DNA of 42,346 nucleotides from Pseudonocardiales bacterium (GTDB taxonomy: Bacteria > Actinomycetota > Actinomycetes > Mycobacteriales > Pseudonocardiaceae): contig JAFATA010000077.1 of the NCBI GenBank assembly GCA_019244165.1, positions 1 to 42,346 of the forward strand, in the 5' to 3' direction. Numbering within the stretch: the first letter of the stretch is position 1; each line of letters starts with the position of its first letter. The translations under genes were made by a program, and so were the position numbers. The notes under the pieces were generated by a model. The model ran no database searches and was not told where the DNA came from. It worked only from the letters and a program-made list of their open reading frames with translations. This document shows positions 15,955 to 24,714 of the stretch, piece after piece.

Positions 15955-17130
15955 ATGTCCGACGTTATGGTCGAGCAGGTTGCCACCGCTGATGGCAAGG
16001 CTCGGCCGTTCGAATGGTGGATGACCTCTAACCTCGGCCTGGGGTTGGCATTCAACTGCTTTCTTCCGGTGCTGTTGCCGTCCTACGTGCTCTCGGTGGG
16101 GGGAACAACCACCGATGTCTGGGTGGCGATGTCGATGGCGGGGCTGTTCGCACTGCTGGGGCCGTCGATCGGGCGGCTCGCGGGCCGGCACCGGGCACAG
16201 CGACTGATGCAGGTGCTAGGCATGCTGGGGATGTCCTTCGGGCTGGTGGCACTGGGGCTGTGTCACGGTGACTCCTTGTCGATCGTGCTTGCCATCGCTG
16301 TCATGGGCATCGGCGCGGCGGCGGTGGCCGTCACCGCTCCCCTGTTCATCGTGGCCAGTGATCTGCCCGCGGAGTTGCAGGCCCGGCAGTTGACCTGGCT
16401 GCAGCTCAACCTGGACCTGGGCAAGATCGTGGGCGGGCTGCTCCTGGGGGTGATGGCGACAGGAAGGGCGACAAAGGGGCAACAACTGTCCTTGGCTGCC
16501 CAGTTCCTCCTCGGCGGGCTCGTCCTCGGACTGCTCGGCGTGCTGGTGTGGACGACCAGTTGCCGCGCAGCCAACCGGATTCGTCACCCGGAGGTGGATC
16601 ACACCGCACATAGCGTGGCCTCGCGCACCGTCGTGCCGTGGCGAACGCTGCTGCTGTCCCTGTTCGGTGTCCCAGTGGGGGCTCAGCTGTTGGGCAGCAT
16701 GGCCATGATGGAGGCGCAGATCTCGACGATGCTGGCCGTGTCCGGGCTGGTCGGCATCCTCTTGTACTTCCTCGCTGGTCGCTGGATGACCCGACGCCAC
16801 CCCGGCTTGGTGTGGGCCACCGGCCACGTCCTGAGGGGCGTCGGGGGCGTCGGCCTGGGCGTGCTGGGCCTCGCGCGCGCAGTGCCCTACCTCGTCGTCT
16901 TGGCTGCTTTCTTGGCGTTGGAGTCAGCTCCCGCCATTGCCTGGTTGCTCCAGACCCGGGCGGGTGCCCGGCTCGCTTCCCCGCAGACCGCGGCGGCGAC
17001 GGCAGCGGTGGCCACCCGCCGGCCTATCGTGCCCACCGGACGGCTCTACCAGCGGGCAAGCCGGCACGCCGAGTCGCTCGGCGTGCCGGTTCCTGCGTCG
17101 CCGAGCCCGGTGCTGTCGCGGCCGAGTTAG
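15955..17130 (+). CDS. MFS-type transporter, probably with replaced or truncated C-terminus
   Basis: 391 residues, about ten transmembrane helices, with GPSIGRLAGRHRAQRLMQ as the loop 2-3 basic motif and GRWMTRRHPG as the equivalent loop of the second half. After helix ten (ALESAPAIAWLL) the chain becomes Ala/Arg/Pro-rich and hydrophilic, so the last two helices are missing. The DNA for this tail includes a perfect 13-bp hairpin. ATG 15955 (GAGG almost touching) or ATG 15967 could be the start. Substrate unknown. Confidence 0.75.
   Translation: MSDVMVEQVATADGKARPFEWWMTSNLGLGLAFNCFLPVLLPSYVLSVGGTTTDVWVAMSMAGLFALLGPSIGRLAGRHRAQRLMQVLGMLGMSFGLVALGLCHGDSLSIVLAIAVMGIGAAAVAVTAPLFIVASDLPAELQARQLTWLQLNLDLGKIVGGLLLGVMATGRATKGQQLSLAAQFLLGGLVLGLLGVLVWTTSCRAANRIRHPEVDHTAHSVASRTVVPWRTLLLSLFGVPVGAQLLGSMAMMEAQISTMLAVSGLVGILLYFLAGRWMTRRHPGLVWATGHVLRGVGGVGLGVLGLARAVPYLVVLAAFLALESAPAIAWLLQTRAGARLASPQTAAATAAVATRRPIVPTGRLYQRASRHAESLGVPVPASPSPVLSRPS
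17061..17089 (+). terminator. Perfect 13-bp hairpin at the 3' end of the MFS gene
   Basis: CCGGCACGCCGAG, loop TCG, CTCGGCGTGCCGG. Very stable, with no U-run (followed by TTCCTGCG), as often seen in high-GC actinobacteria. It lies inside the coding tail 41 bases before the stop, suggesting that the tail runs through an older terminator. Confidence 0.5.
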
Positions 17131-17294
17131 ACCAGGTCACCGCGAGCGCCCACGCTGAGCCGTTGCCGCGCCCGCGGGCCAGCCGGAACTCAGCCCTCCG
17201 GTCAGACCCGCGGGTGCGGAACGGCCGCGATGGGTACGTCATCGCGGCGACCTCGTGCCGGCGTGGATCGGCCAAACCACCCGGGGCATGCTCA

Positions 17295-17492
17295 TTACAT
17301 GGACGGGTCGTACGGGTGGGGAAGGCCCAGCAGGTCGAACGTATTCATCCAGGTGTCGTACATGGGGTGATCGCCACCGATCGGGACAGGCTTGTTCACC
17401 GTGACGGCACTCATGAGGGACAGGACGGTTCGGGCTGGCAGCAGCTCCACGGTTTGGTCCTCGAACTGGGCAAAGCTCATCGCATCAGACAT
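17295..17492 (-). CDS. Small leader-like peptide, possible RiPP precursor
   Basis: 65 residues from ATG 17492, with GGGGGGA six bases upstream. The N-terminal half, MSFAQFEDQTVELLPARTVL, has the acidic amphipathic FExQxVELLPxRTxL pattern of leader-like actinomycete peptides. The C-terminal half (NKPVPIGGDHPMYDTWMN, then FDLLGLPHPYDPSM) is Pro/Gly/aromatic-rich. No modification enzyme is adjacent, and no signal peptide or cysteine is present. Real gene likely; RiPP role speculative. Confidence 0.5.
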   Translation of the reverse strand: MSDAMSFAQFEDQTVELLPARTVLSLMSAVTVNKPVPIGGDHPMYDTWMNTFDLLGLPHPYDPSM

Positions 17493-17711
17493 TGGATCCC
17501 CCCTAGAAGAAATGGTCCGAGTACGGACATGGCGCCACCGGCGGGCAGTGCCGGATCGGCGTAGTACCTACGGTGCCTGGTGGACACGCTACGTGGCAAT
17601 CAGTAGTTGTACGTAACTCTTGAGCGGTACCAGGTCCCTTACTACGGAGTTTTCGGCTCCCGAGTACCTAAAGAGGCTTCGCCTCGGACCACCGGTCACG
17701 TTGCGGCTGCA

Positions 17712-17777
17712 TGTCGTGAGCTCGACACCACCGACATTTTCCGGCGCTGGGATGTCGGTGGTGTCGAGCTCACGACA
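17712..17777. repeat. Perfect 26-bp inverted repeat, 14-base loop
   Basis: Arms 17712-17737 and 17752-17777 are exact reverse complements (each contains GTGAGCTCGACACCACC or its complement), with loop TTTCCGGCGCTGGG. It is 220 bases before the DUF4062-NB-ARC-TPR gene in an otherwise empty stretch (17493-17996). Too long and too perfect for a normal terminator and without a U-tract. Confidence 0.9.
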
Positions 17778-17996
17778 CCGGGCTACGCAGGACGTGATCA
17801 GTGCCACAGATGATCGGCGCAGCGCGGTCCGGCCGAACCCGCATAGCCAGCTTGGAAGATCGGGCAGCGATCAAGGGACTGACCAGCGTGCACTTGGGAA
17901 CTACCTGACATGGGCAGGACAGAGCCGGGACGTGCGGTGTGTTGCGTCGATGGTCGGTTCGTGGTTTATTGGCTTGCTTGTCATCGCCCAGGTGAG

Positions 17997-20780
17997 ATGC
18001 TGTGTGTTGTGGCGGGGCCACGGCGAGTGTTTGTGAGCCATACCTCCGAGTTGGCGCGGTTTCCGGTCGGGCGGTCGTTTGTGGCCGCGGCGGAGCGTGC
18101 GGTGGCTCGGGCCGGTGACGCCGTGGTGGAGATGGCGTATTTCGGGCCTCGGGATGAGCAGCCGGCCCAGGTGTGCGTCGATGCGGTGCGGGCGGCGGAT
18201 GTGTATGTCGCGGTGGTCGGGTTTCGCTATGGCTCACCGGTGGCTGATCGCCCGGAGCTGTCGTATACCGAGTTGGAGTTCCAGACAGCGGGTGAGGTGG
18301 GATTACCGCGGCTGGTGCTGCTGCTGGGTGAGCAGGCCGAGGGCCCTCGGGATTTGTTTGTGGATCTGCGCTATGGCCAGCGGCAGGAGGCGTTCCGGGC
18401 GCGGCTCGTCAAGAGTGGGCTGACCACGGCGACGGTCAGGAGCCCGGAGGAGCTGAGCGAGGTACTGTTTCAAGCCTTGGTCCAGCTGCCGGGTGCCCGG
18501 TCGCCGATTGCCTCGGCGCAGCAGGTATGGAACGTGCCCGCGCGCAACCCCGTGTTCACCGGGCGCGAGGAACTCCTCACCGCGCTTCATACCGCACTGC
18601 GGAGTGAAGGGCGATCGACGGCGGTGGTCCAGGCGCTCTATGGCATGGGCGGGATCGGCAAGACCTCCCTGGCCACTGAGTATGCCCACCGCTACGGGGC
18701 CGACTATGACATCGTGTGGTGGGTCCCGGCGCAGCAACCAGCCCTGGTTGGTGACCGGCTGGCTGAGCTGGCCCAGGCACTGGGGGTGGCCAGCGCCACC
18801 GACCCGGTGAGGGCGGCGGTGGGCCGAGTGCTGGGGCTCTTGCGGGAGCGGCAGCGCTGGCTGCTGATCTTCGACAACGCCGAGGATCCCGCGGCGCTGG
18901 CTTCGTATCTACCGGGAGGTGGCGGGCATGTGGTGATCACCTCCCGCAACCCTGGATGGCAAGGGCTGGCCATTCCGGTGGCAGTGGACGTCTTCAACCG
19001 GGGTGAGTCGATCGCGCTGGTGCGCCAGCGCGCCCCGCAGCTGTCCCCGGACGAGGCGGGACGGGTCGCCGAGGCCCTGGGGGATTTGCCGCTGGCGCTG
19101 GCTCAGGCCGCCGCGTACCTGGCCGACACCGCTACCGGTGTGCAGGACTATCTCAGACTGCTGGCCGAGCGGACCACGCAGCTGCTGGCCCAGGGCGTCC
19201 CCGTCACGTATCCGGTATCGCTGGCCGTCAGCGTCCAGATCTCTCTCGACCGGCTGGCCGCCCAGTTTCCGGCTGCGCTGCAGCTGCTGACCGTGGCTGC
19301 CTATCTGGCACCGGCGCCGATTCCGCTGACCTTGTTCACCGCCTGCCCAGCCCCGTTGCCTGACCCGCTGGGGGGTGTGGCAGGGGATCCCTTGGCGTTC
19401 ACCGAGCTGACTCGGCTGCTGCGCCAGCACGGGCTTATCCGTGGCGAGTCCGCCGCCTTTACGCTGCATCGACTGATCGCCGCCATCCTGCGCGCCCAGC
19501 CTCATCAACACCCCGACTTGCCCACTGTGGTGGTGCGGTTGCTGCGCGCCGTGGTCCCAGTCGATGATCCCTGGAAAAACCCGTCGACCTGGCCACCGTG
19601 GCTCCAGCTGTTGCCCCACGTCCTGGTGACCACCGACCCCCACCGGACTCTCACCAAGGTTGAGCCGGAGGTGGCCTGGCTGCTCGACCGTACCGCAGCG
19701 TATTTGCAGTCCCGGGGACAACCTGCTGCTGCCCGGCCGTTGTTCGAACGCGCTCTGAACCTGCGCCGTGTCATCCTGGGCGATGACCACCGCGAGACCT
19801 TGGACTCGGCTGACGGTCTTTCCTACAACTTGCGGGAGATGGGGGAATATGAGCGAGCCCGTCAGCTCGGCGAGGACACCCTGACCTGCTACCGTCGAGT
19901 CCTGGGCGACAATCACCCCAACACGCTGCGCTCTGCTGACCACCTCGCCGTGTACTTGTACGAATTGGGGCAGTATGAGCAGGCCCGTCAGCTTGCCGAG
20001 GACACCCTCACCCGCTACCACCGGGTCCTGGGCGCCAACCACCCCCGCACCCTGCGCTCAGTTATTGTCCTCGTCGTCACCTTGTGGGGGTTGGGCCGGT
20101 ATGAACAAGCCCGTCAGCTTGCCGAGGACACCCTCACCCGCAGCCGCCGAGTCCTGGGTGACGACCACCCCGACACGCTGGAATTGGCCTACTCTCTTGC
20201 CCTCGTTCTGTGGGGGTTGGGCCGGTATGAACAAGCCCGTCAGCTTGCCGAGGACACCCTCACCCGCAGCCGCCAGGTCCTGGGCGACGACCACCCCCGC
20301 ACCCTGATCTCGGCCATCTCTCTTGCCCTCGCTCTGTGGGGGTTGGACCGGTATGAACAAGCCCGTCAGCTTGCCGAGGACACCCTCACCCGCTATCGCC
20401 GGGTCCTGGGCGACGACCACCCCTACACCCTGAACGCGGCCACCGCCCTTGTTCTCGCGTTGCGGGAGTCGGGGCAACGTGAGCAGGCGCGTCAGCTTGC
20501 CGAGGACACCTTGACCCGCTGCCGCCGGATCCTAGGCGACGACCACCCCTACACTCTGTACGCGGCCACCGCCCTTACCCTCGCGCTGCAGCAGTCTGGG
20601 CAACCTGAGCAGGCCCGCCAGCTCGCCGACGACACCCTCACCCGCTACCGCCAGGTCCTCGGCGACGACCACCCCCGCACTCTCAACGCGGCCGATACCC
20701 TTGCCCTCATCCTGCGAGAGTCCACGCAGGTGAGTCCCGCTAGCTTGCCCACCACGTTGCCGGTGACCTCTTCGACGTAG
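17997..20780 (+). CDS. DUF4062-NB-ARC-TPR STAND NTPase, paralogue 1
   Basis: 927 residues from ATG 17997, with AGGTGAG adjacent. Residues about 10-165 are DUF4062: [39 protein letters not shown]...LSYTELEF. Residues about 200-500 are NB-ARC: Walker [10 protein letters not shown] (216-224), Walker [12 protein letters not shown], sensor [18 protein letters not shown]-type [11 protein letters not shown]. From residue about 580 to the end are eight or more 42-residue TPRs ([21 protein letters not shown]), nearly identical at DNA level. STAND NTPases of this kind oligomerise on a trigger and activate the N-terminal effector; several bacterial ones are antiphage. DUF4062 activity is not known to me. 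A paralogue lies at 30478. Confidence 0.92.
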   Translation: MLCVVAGPRRVFVSHTSELARFPVGRSFVAAAERAVARAGDAVVEMAYFGPRDEQPAQVCVDAVRAADVYVAVVGFRYGSPVADRPELSYTELEFQTAGEVGLPRLVLLLGEQAEGPRDLFVDLRYGQRQEAFRARLVKSGLTTATVRSPEELSEVLFQALVQLPGARSPIASAQQVWNVPARNPVFTGREELLTALHTALRSEGRSTAVVQALYGMGGIGKTSLATEYAHRYGADYDIVWWVPAQQPALVGDRLAELAQALGVASATDPVRAAVGRVLGLLRERQRWLLIFDNAEDPAALASYLPGGGGHVVITSRNPGWQGLAIPVAVDVFNRGESIALVRQRAPQLSPDEAGRVAEALGDLPLALAQAAAYLADTATGVQDYLRLLAERTTQLLAQGVPVTYPVSLAVSVQISLDRLAAQFPAALQLLTVAAYLAPAPIPLTLFTACPAPLPDPLGGVAGDPLAFTELTRLLRQHGLIRGESAAFTLHRLIAAILRAQPHQHPDLPTVVVRLLRAVVPVDDPWKNPSTWPPWLQLLPHVLVTTDPHRTLTKVEPEVAWLLDRTAAYLQSRGQPAAARPLFERALNLRRVILGDDHRETLDSADGLSYNLREMGEYERARQLGEDTLTCYRRVLGDNHPNTLRSADHLAVYLYELGQYEQARQLAEDTLTRYHRVLGANHPRTLRSVIVLVVTLWGLGRYEQARQLAEDTLTRSRRVLGDDHPDTLELAYSLALVLWGLGRYEQARQLAEDTLTRSRQVLGDDHPRTLISAISLALALWGLDRYEQARQLAEDTLTRYRRVLGDDHPYTLNAATALVLALRESGQREQARQLAEDTLTRCRRILGDDHPYTLYAATALTLALQQSGQPEQARQLADDTLTRYRQVLGDDHPRTLNAADTLALILRESTQVSPASLPTTLPVTSST
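19765..20740 (+). repeat. 126-bp tandem repeats encoding the TPR array
   Basis: About eight units; GTCAGCTTGCCGAGGACACC and the neighbouring TATGAACAAGCCC recur exactly every 126 bases (for example near 19989, 20115, 20241 and 20367). Near-identity at DNA level indicates recent expansion or homogenisation, so unit number may vary between strains. Confidence 0.85.
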
Positions 20781-20855
20781 TGGTGAGGCGGGAACGACCT
20801 GGGTAGATGGCGGCTAGGCTCGGTGTGCAACAGCGAGTTGAACGGGGAGGTATAC

Positions 20856-21182
20856 GTGCAGGAGTCGTATTGTGCGGTGGTCACGACTACCGATCGCGCA
20901 GAAGAGGCTGAAGAACTCGGGCGCGGGATTGTGGAGGCGCGTCTCGGGGCCTGTGTCCAGATTGTCGGGCCTATCCGCAGCATCTATCGGTGGGAGGGTG
21001 AGGTACACAACGACCAGGAATGGCAGTGCTGGATCAAAACGAGCACCGACCGGCTCGACGCGCTGACGGAATACCTCAAGAAGAACCACAGCTATGACGT
21101 GCCGGAAGTGGTTGCCCTACCGATCGTGGGTGGCAACACGGACTACCTGTCGTGGGTGAACACCGAGACGCGACCGGGCTGA
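20856..21182 (+). CDS. cutA: CutA divalent-cation tolerance family protein
   Basis: 108 residues from GTG 20856, preceded by GGGGAGG at 20844-20850; the frame also runs upstream without conservation. CutA1 motifs: CAVVTTTDRAEEAEELGRGI, ARLGACVQIVGPIRSIYRWEG, the EWQCWIKTS strand and DVPEVVALPI. A ferredoxin-like trimer in the cytoplasm linked to metal tolerance, although its biochemical role is unsettled. It stands alone between the STAND gene and the XRE regulator. Confidence 0.92.
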   Translation: MQESYCAVVTTTDRAEEAEELGRGIVEARLGACVQIVGPIRSIYRWEGEVHNDQEWQCWIKTSTDRLDALTEYLKKNHSYDVPEVVALPIVGGNTDYLSWVNTETRPG

Positions 21183-21195
21183 GCGTACCGGATGG

Positions 21196-22602
21196 CTACC
21201 GGCGCAAGGCGGACACGATGTGGTCTCGCAGGGCAGCGGTGGCAGCCGGGTCGCTGCTGGTGGCCAGGGCAGAGGCCAAGGTCAAAAGTCGTTGCCGTGC
21301 GAGGCTGGTCTCGGTTCGCACCGTGACATCGATCGCGTCGCCGGCAAGAGCGGTGGCGCGGTCGAAGTCTTTGGTTCGGACGGCCAGGGTCGTGAGATCA
21401 GCGAGCACGAGCGCCCGGGCCTTGTTTTCGGTGGGGGACAAAGACGCGAGCAAAAAATCAGCGGCAGCAGTCGCGTCGCGGTGGCCCAGCGCCATGTAGG
21501 TAGACACGGTCACACCACCGAGCCTGTTCGCGGTGAAAAACCCCGTCCATACCCGCTCCGTGCGCGGCCGGGCGAAGTCAAACGCGGTGAATGCCCGTTC
21601 GAGGGAACACAAGGCCGCAGTCTCTTCGCCTAGGCGGGCGGACTCCTCGGCGGCGCGAGCCGCGATCCATGAGCGTGTCGCGGGCGCGGAGTTCCCTGGC
21701 ACGTATTCTTCGGCTTGGCGTAATAAACGGACGGCCGGCAGGATATCGTTCCGGGAACTGGCAAGATAACTCCAGTAGCCCAGCGCGCAAGCGGCGAGCG
21801 CGCGATCACCGGTGTCCTTGGCGATCTTCAGTGTGGCCCGCCATGCGTTCGTCGCTTGATTCATCTGGCCGAGGTCGAAATGCAACCAGCCGATCAACGC
21901 CTCAGTTTCACCCAGCATGACCGTGAGAGGGTCCCGTGTGGCATCCGTTCGGGCGTTGCCCAGCAAGGTGGTCAGGGTGGCGCGGTGATTCGTGAGTGAG
22001 TCGAGGACGTGTCGCGCCGGCACGGTGTACTCAGTTTCGAAGAAATCCGCCGTCCGGTCTTGCATGAGCTGGACCGTGGTGGCGTCAACCGGGCGTCCTT
22101 TATCGACCGAATCCATCAGCCGTCGCCACGGGGCGTCGGCGAGTAAGCCAGTGCCGGTCGCAGTGGTGACCCCGCCGACAATCAGGTCTCGCCTGCGCAC
22201 GTCCTCGTCCTCGTCGTTCTCATCCCGGGCTGGCTCCTCCACGGTAGCTCGCAGCGGCGGGTCGGCGAGTGCCTCGGAGGGCTCCGGGGAGAACTCGAAC
22301 CACAACAGGTGCTCAGGGATGTGCAGCACCCGTGCCCACTGGTCGAGTTTGACCAAGTCCCGCACTGAGGTAACGGCCCGCTCGATGCGGCTTAACTGGC
22401 CCTGGGTGATCCCCAACCACCCCGCGAGCTGGGTCTGCTGCACCGGAGGCGTCTGCACACCACGGTAGGCCCGAAGCAACCGGCCGAAGTGACGTTCCCG
22501 GGCGGCGGCCCGCAGCTGCGGATGCTCCCAAAACTCCGCCGGATGCACTGGCGCCCCGAAGGCATCAGCCACCGTGGACTCGCGTGGGTGTTGAGTCGTC
22601 AT
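21196..22602 (-). CDS. XRE-family regulator with C-terminal helical repeat domain
   Basis: 468 residues from ATG 22602. Residues about 35-100 are an HTH: FGRLLRAYRGVQ, TQLAGWLGITQGQLSRIERA and VLHIPEHLLWF. A linker with an acidic stretch (DENDEDEDVRRRDLIVGG) leads to an alpha-helical, TPR-like region (GWLHFDLGQMNQATNAWRAT, RALAACALGYWSYLAS). This is the common actinomycete layout in which the repeat domain senses a ligand or partner. It is divergent from the small-gene operon starting at 22819, and four TATGCGCG boxes lie between them, suggesting it binds there. Confidence 0.88.
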   Translation of the reverse strand: MTTQHPRESTVADAFGAPVHPAEFWEHPQLRAAARERHFGRLLRAYRGVQTPPVQQTQLAGWLGITQGQLSRIERAVTSVRDLVKLDQWARVLHIPEHLLWFEFSPEPSEALADPPLRATVEEPARDENDEDEDVRRRDLIVGGVTTATGTGLLADAPWRRLMDSVDKGRPVDATTVQLMQDRTADFFETEYTVPARHVLDSLTNHRATLTTLLGNARTDATRDPLTVMLGETEALIGWLHFDLGQMNQATNAWRATLKIAKDTGDRALAACALGYWSYLASSRNDILPAVRLLRQAEEYVPGNSAPATRSWIAARAAEESARLGEETAALCSLERAFTAFDFARPRTERVWTGFFTANRLGGVTVSTYMALGHRDATAAADFLLASLSPTENKARALVLADLTTLAVRTKDFDRATALAGDAIDVTVRTETSLARQRLLTLASALATSSDPAATAALRDHIVSALRR

Positions 22603-22622
22603 CGTATCCCCGGTTGGCAGCG

Positions 22623-22723
22623 TATGCGCGCGACAAATCGTAGCGCGTTCCCCTGCAGGCTGCTGATCTGCCCCTATGCGCGGGGAATATATGCGCGCTG
22701 CGCGCTGATCAGGAGTATGCGCG
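22623..22723. promoter_or_regulatory. Cluster of four TATGCGCG boxes, likely operator
   Basis: TATGCGCG occurs at 22623-22630, 22675-22682, 22690-22697 and 22716-22723, all in one orientation, within the 216-base gap between the divergent XRE gene and the 97-residue gene. Four exact copies of an 8-mer in about 100 bases is far beyond chance. Probably the binding sites of the adjacent XRE protein. Confidence 0.65.
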
Positions 22724-22818
22724 GTCCCCTTTGGAGATCTGTGTCTTCGGTGGGAGTGTTCACCTGTCCGAGAAGACCCACCATAGTGGGGAGGACGGAC
22801 AGATGAGAGGACACCAGA

Positions 22819-23112
22819 ATGACAGGACAGGCCAGACGCGGCAAGACCCCCTCCACCACCTCGCCCCTAGACAATCTCGGGGACGAGGGCGCGGAACGGT
22901 ACATGTGGGCATTCCCGGCAGGCAACCACGTGGTGCTCGCGATCCCCGGTCTGCGTGATCTGAAACTCGACCCTGAGGAAGCCCGCACGATCGGGAAAAT
23001 ACTCGCCCAAACAGCGGACGAGATCACCGAGCGCCACAGGAACCACGCAAAGGTGGTGCTAGTCATGGCAGCCCCGAAGAACATCCGGCTGGCAGCTGAC
23101 TTCGACGAATAG
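22819..23112 (+). CDS. Hypothetical 97-residue protein, first gene of the XRE-linked small operon
   Basis: ATG 22819 with GAGAGGACACC upstream. Polar N-terminus, then a compact part: RYMWAFPAGNHVVLAIPGL, LDPEEARTIGKILAQTADEI and HAKVVLVMAAPKNIRLAADF. Looks like a small alpha/beta protein; no family recognised. Opposite to the XRE regulator and followed by three same-strand small genes, two of which are cassette paralogues. Confidence 0.65.
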   Translation: MTGQARRGKTPSTTSPLDNLGDEGAERYMWAFPAGNHVVLAIPGLRDLKLDPEEARTIGKILAQTADEITERHRNHAKVVLVMAAPKNIRLAADFDE

Positions 23113-23127
23113 GCCCGTAACCGTGCG

Positions 23128-23361
23128 GTGCGGCCTCGGACCGATGAGGTGACTGGTCTGCTCCTGTTCCGGGGCACGTTTGCTGATCCCTCGGCGGAGA
23201 AGGACCGAGAGAAATCGGTCACGGTCGAGTTCGCCTGTCCTTATCAGCCGGTGCCACCGGAGGCGGTCGCGGGAATGCCGTTCCAGCCGCACACCGAGGC
23301 CTCCGGCCAAGCCAAGTGGATCACCGGCACGGCCGAAATGACCAGCAGAGCAGCAGCATGA
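23128..23361 (+). CDS. Possible hypothetical protein (77 residues)
   Basis: GTG start 15 bases after the previous stop. RTDEVTGLLLFRGTFADP and SVTVEFACPYQPVPPEAVAG suggest a beta-rich small protein; good GC3. The ribosome site is weak. Position inside the small-gene operon is the main support. Confidence 0.4.
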   Translation: MRPRTDEVTGLLLFRGTFADPSAEKDREKSVTVEFACPYQPVPPEAVAGMPFQPHTEASGQAKWITGTAEMTSRAAA

Positions 23362-23402
23362 CCCGACCTGACCAGGGTCGTCGGCGCAGAGGAGGGGTTG
23401 CT

Positions 23403-23627
23403 ATGGAAACGCACGGTTATACCGGCGGTTCGAGAAGGAGCCGTCGTAAAGCGATACCAGGAACGTGTGGGCTGCACCGGGGTCCCATCGGGTTCGCCAA
23501 CCTCATGGTCAACGAGCACGACGGGACGATCGTGTTCGATCCCCACGTGACCGGTGAGTGCCTGGTCACCCTCGACGAACAGAGCGCCCGCACATTACGG
23601 GACACACTGACGGAATGGCTCGGGTGA
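23403..23627 (+). CDS. Conserved 74-residue cassette protein, copy 2
   Basis: ATG 23403 preceded by GAGGAGGGG. Paralogue of the gene at 1249-1473: SRRKAIPGT, LHRGPIGFANLMV, GTIVFDPHVTG and LRDTLTEWLG. The N-terminal 12 residues differ (METHGYTGGSRR), so conservation is confined to the GPIGFAN-to-end domain. Followed 46 bases later by the zinc-ribbon paralogue, as in copy 1. The XRE context suggests a regulatory partner role. Confidence 0.75.
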   Translation: METHGYTGGSRRSRRKAIPGTCGLHRGPIGFANLMVNEHDGTIVFDPHVTGECLVTLDEQSARTLRDTLTEWLG

Positions 23628-23673
23628 CCTGCGAATAAAAGCTCACGCCACGCAGACAGGGGAGGTGATGGTG

Positions 23674-23835
23674 ATGGGCTGGCGTAAGCGGTGGGCCGCC
23701 TGGGTCGAACTCCGACGCAGGCGACGAGCACGCACTCGCATGACCTTCCAGACCTGCCGCCGATGCGGAAGCTACTCATTGCTGCCGATCACCCGGGAGC
23801 GCCCGCTCTGCGGTGGCTGCCGCAGCCTGCAATGA
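23674..23835 (+). CDS. Tiny basic zinc-ribbon cassette protein, copy 2
   Basis: 53 residues from ATG 23674 (GGGGAGG ends about 8 bases before; ATG 23668 and GTG 23671 also in frame). Arg-rich helix WRKRWAAWVELRRRRRARTR, then TCRRCGSYSLLP and LCGGCRSLQ. Paralogue of the gene at 1517-1687. The stop codon overlaps the ATG of an integrase remnant (AATGA), so the cassette end coincides with an old recombination junction. Confidence 0.65.
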   Translation: MGWRKRWAAWVELRRRRRARTRMTFQTCRRCGSYSLLPITRERPLCGGCRSLQ

Positions 23836-23951
23836 CCTGGCTCGTCGATGACGGCGTGCCGGTGAACATGGTCCAGCGCGTGATGGGCCACGAACGGTCG
23901 TCAACCACGCTGGACCTCTACACCCGGCGCACCGACGATGACGTCTGCTGA
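23832..23951 (+). pseudogene. C-terminal fragment of a tyrosine integrase
   Basis: MTWLVDDGVPVNMVQRVMGH then ERSSTTLDLYTRR: the RxxGH box and catalytic Tyr of a tyrosine recombinase, only the last about 39 residues. It starts inside the zinc-ribbon stop codon, so the rest of the integrase was lost. Different family from the remnant at 3.3-4.0 kb. Confidence 0.75.
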
Positions 23952-24107
23952 CGATCGATCGTGATCACTCCCATAAAGATCGACCAGAACACTTCACTAG
24001 ACGGCTAGGGACCGCCGCTGGTGGGCGCTTGCCCCGCGCCCTATGTCGGGGGCCAGGCGCAGAACCCTGGTGTCGTGCTGACGATGGCCCGTCGTCAGTC
24101 ACAGTCT

Positions 24108-24344
24108 CTACGCAGCGACGGTGACGGTGATCGCTTGGGGGGCGACCTTCTCCTCGGGGACGGGCTCACCCGCCTCATGCAGGTCGTCAAGGTAGAGGCG
24201 GATCGCCTCCTCGGCGTTCTGGATACACTCGACCACGGTCTCCCCTTCGGTGACGCACCCAGGCAGAGCGGGCACCGTGACGGTGTAACCGCCGTCCTCG
24301 GGGTCGGGGTCGAGCAGGATCGTGTAGGTCGCCAGCCCACTCAT
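24108..24344 (-). CDS. hicB: HicB-family antitoxin
   Basis: 78 residues from ATG 24344. The partial RNase H-fold HicB domain shows YTILLDPDPEDGGYTVTVP, ALPGCVTEGETVVECIQNAE and AIRLYLDDLHEAGE. HicB normally neutralises the mRNA-cleaving HicA toxin and represses the operon. Here the toxin gene just upstream is truncated, leaving the antitoxin orphaned. Confidence 0.88.
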   Translation of the reverse strand: MSGLATYTILLDPDPEDGGYTVTVPALPGCVTEGETVVECIQNAEEAIRLYLDDLHEAGEPVPEEKVAPQAITVTVAA

Positions 24345-24353
24345 GCCAGCAGA

Positions 24354-24458
24354 CTACAAAAGACCCGGAGGCTCATCGCCAGCGATCTCTGCGGACTTAA
24401 GGATTGCCGCGAGCGTCTTCGGCTTGAGAATCCGGCCGGCATGAACCGGGCTCACCAC
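24354..24458 (-). pseudogene. hicA: HicA toxin C-terminal remnant
   Basis: VVSPVHAGRILKPKTLAAIL then KSAEIAGDE matches the end of HicA (V.PVH.G..L..GTL..IL). The catalytic-His N-terminus is gone; the upstream DNA is a partial copy of the gene at 25017. The stop lies nine bases before hicB, normal hicAB spacing. Confidence 0.7.
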
Positions 24459-24471
24459 TCGCGCTCCGGCA

Positions 24472-24664
24472 CGCTGGACGGCGGCACGCTCGTGCTGGGC
24501 GGTGAGGAGTCGCCGTCGGTGGTGCTGCGCTTGGCGCCGTGGCGAGCGTGGTCGGTGGCGCGGGTGCTGGAGGAGTGGTCGGCGGTCTCCCGGGTGTTCC
24601 ATCGGGCACCGCGACCGGTCCTGAACGAGCTGGAGCTGTCCCGCACGTTGGATCTTGCGGCATC
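24472..24664 (+). pseudogene. Truncated duplicate of the gene at 25017
   Basis: LDGGTLVLGGEESPSVVLRL through LELSRTLDLAAS repeats residues about 23-90 of the protein at 25017-25547 with few changes. It lacks a start of its own, overlaps the hicA remnant junction, and is cut off by the tRNA-Val fragment at 24672. Confidence 0.7.
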
Positions 24665-24671
24665 ACCTGGG

Positions 24672-24714
24672 TGGGCGATACTGGGATCGAACCAGTGACC
24701 TCTTCGGTGTGAAC
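24672..24714 (-). other. 3' half of a tRNA-Val(CAC): integration scar
   Basis: On the minus strand GTTCACACCGAAGAGGTCAC followed by TGGTTCGATCCCAGTATCGC is the anticodon loop (CAC), variable loop, T-arm and acceptor strand of tRNA-Val. The 5' half is missing and replaced by unrelated sequence (GACAGTTC...). Such 3' halves are left where an integrase used the tRNA gene as its target. Confidence 0.8.

Noticed and set aside
18909..20042. 377-residue minus-strand frame in the STAND gene
   Set aside because: Antisense shadow reflecting TPR repeats; no start context.
19765..20740. Possible CRISPR-like regular repeats
   Set aside because: 126-base period in frame with TPR coding sequence; no spacers.
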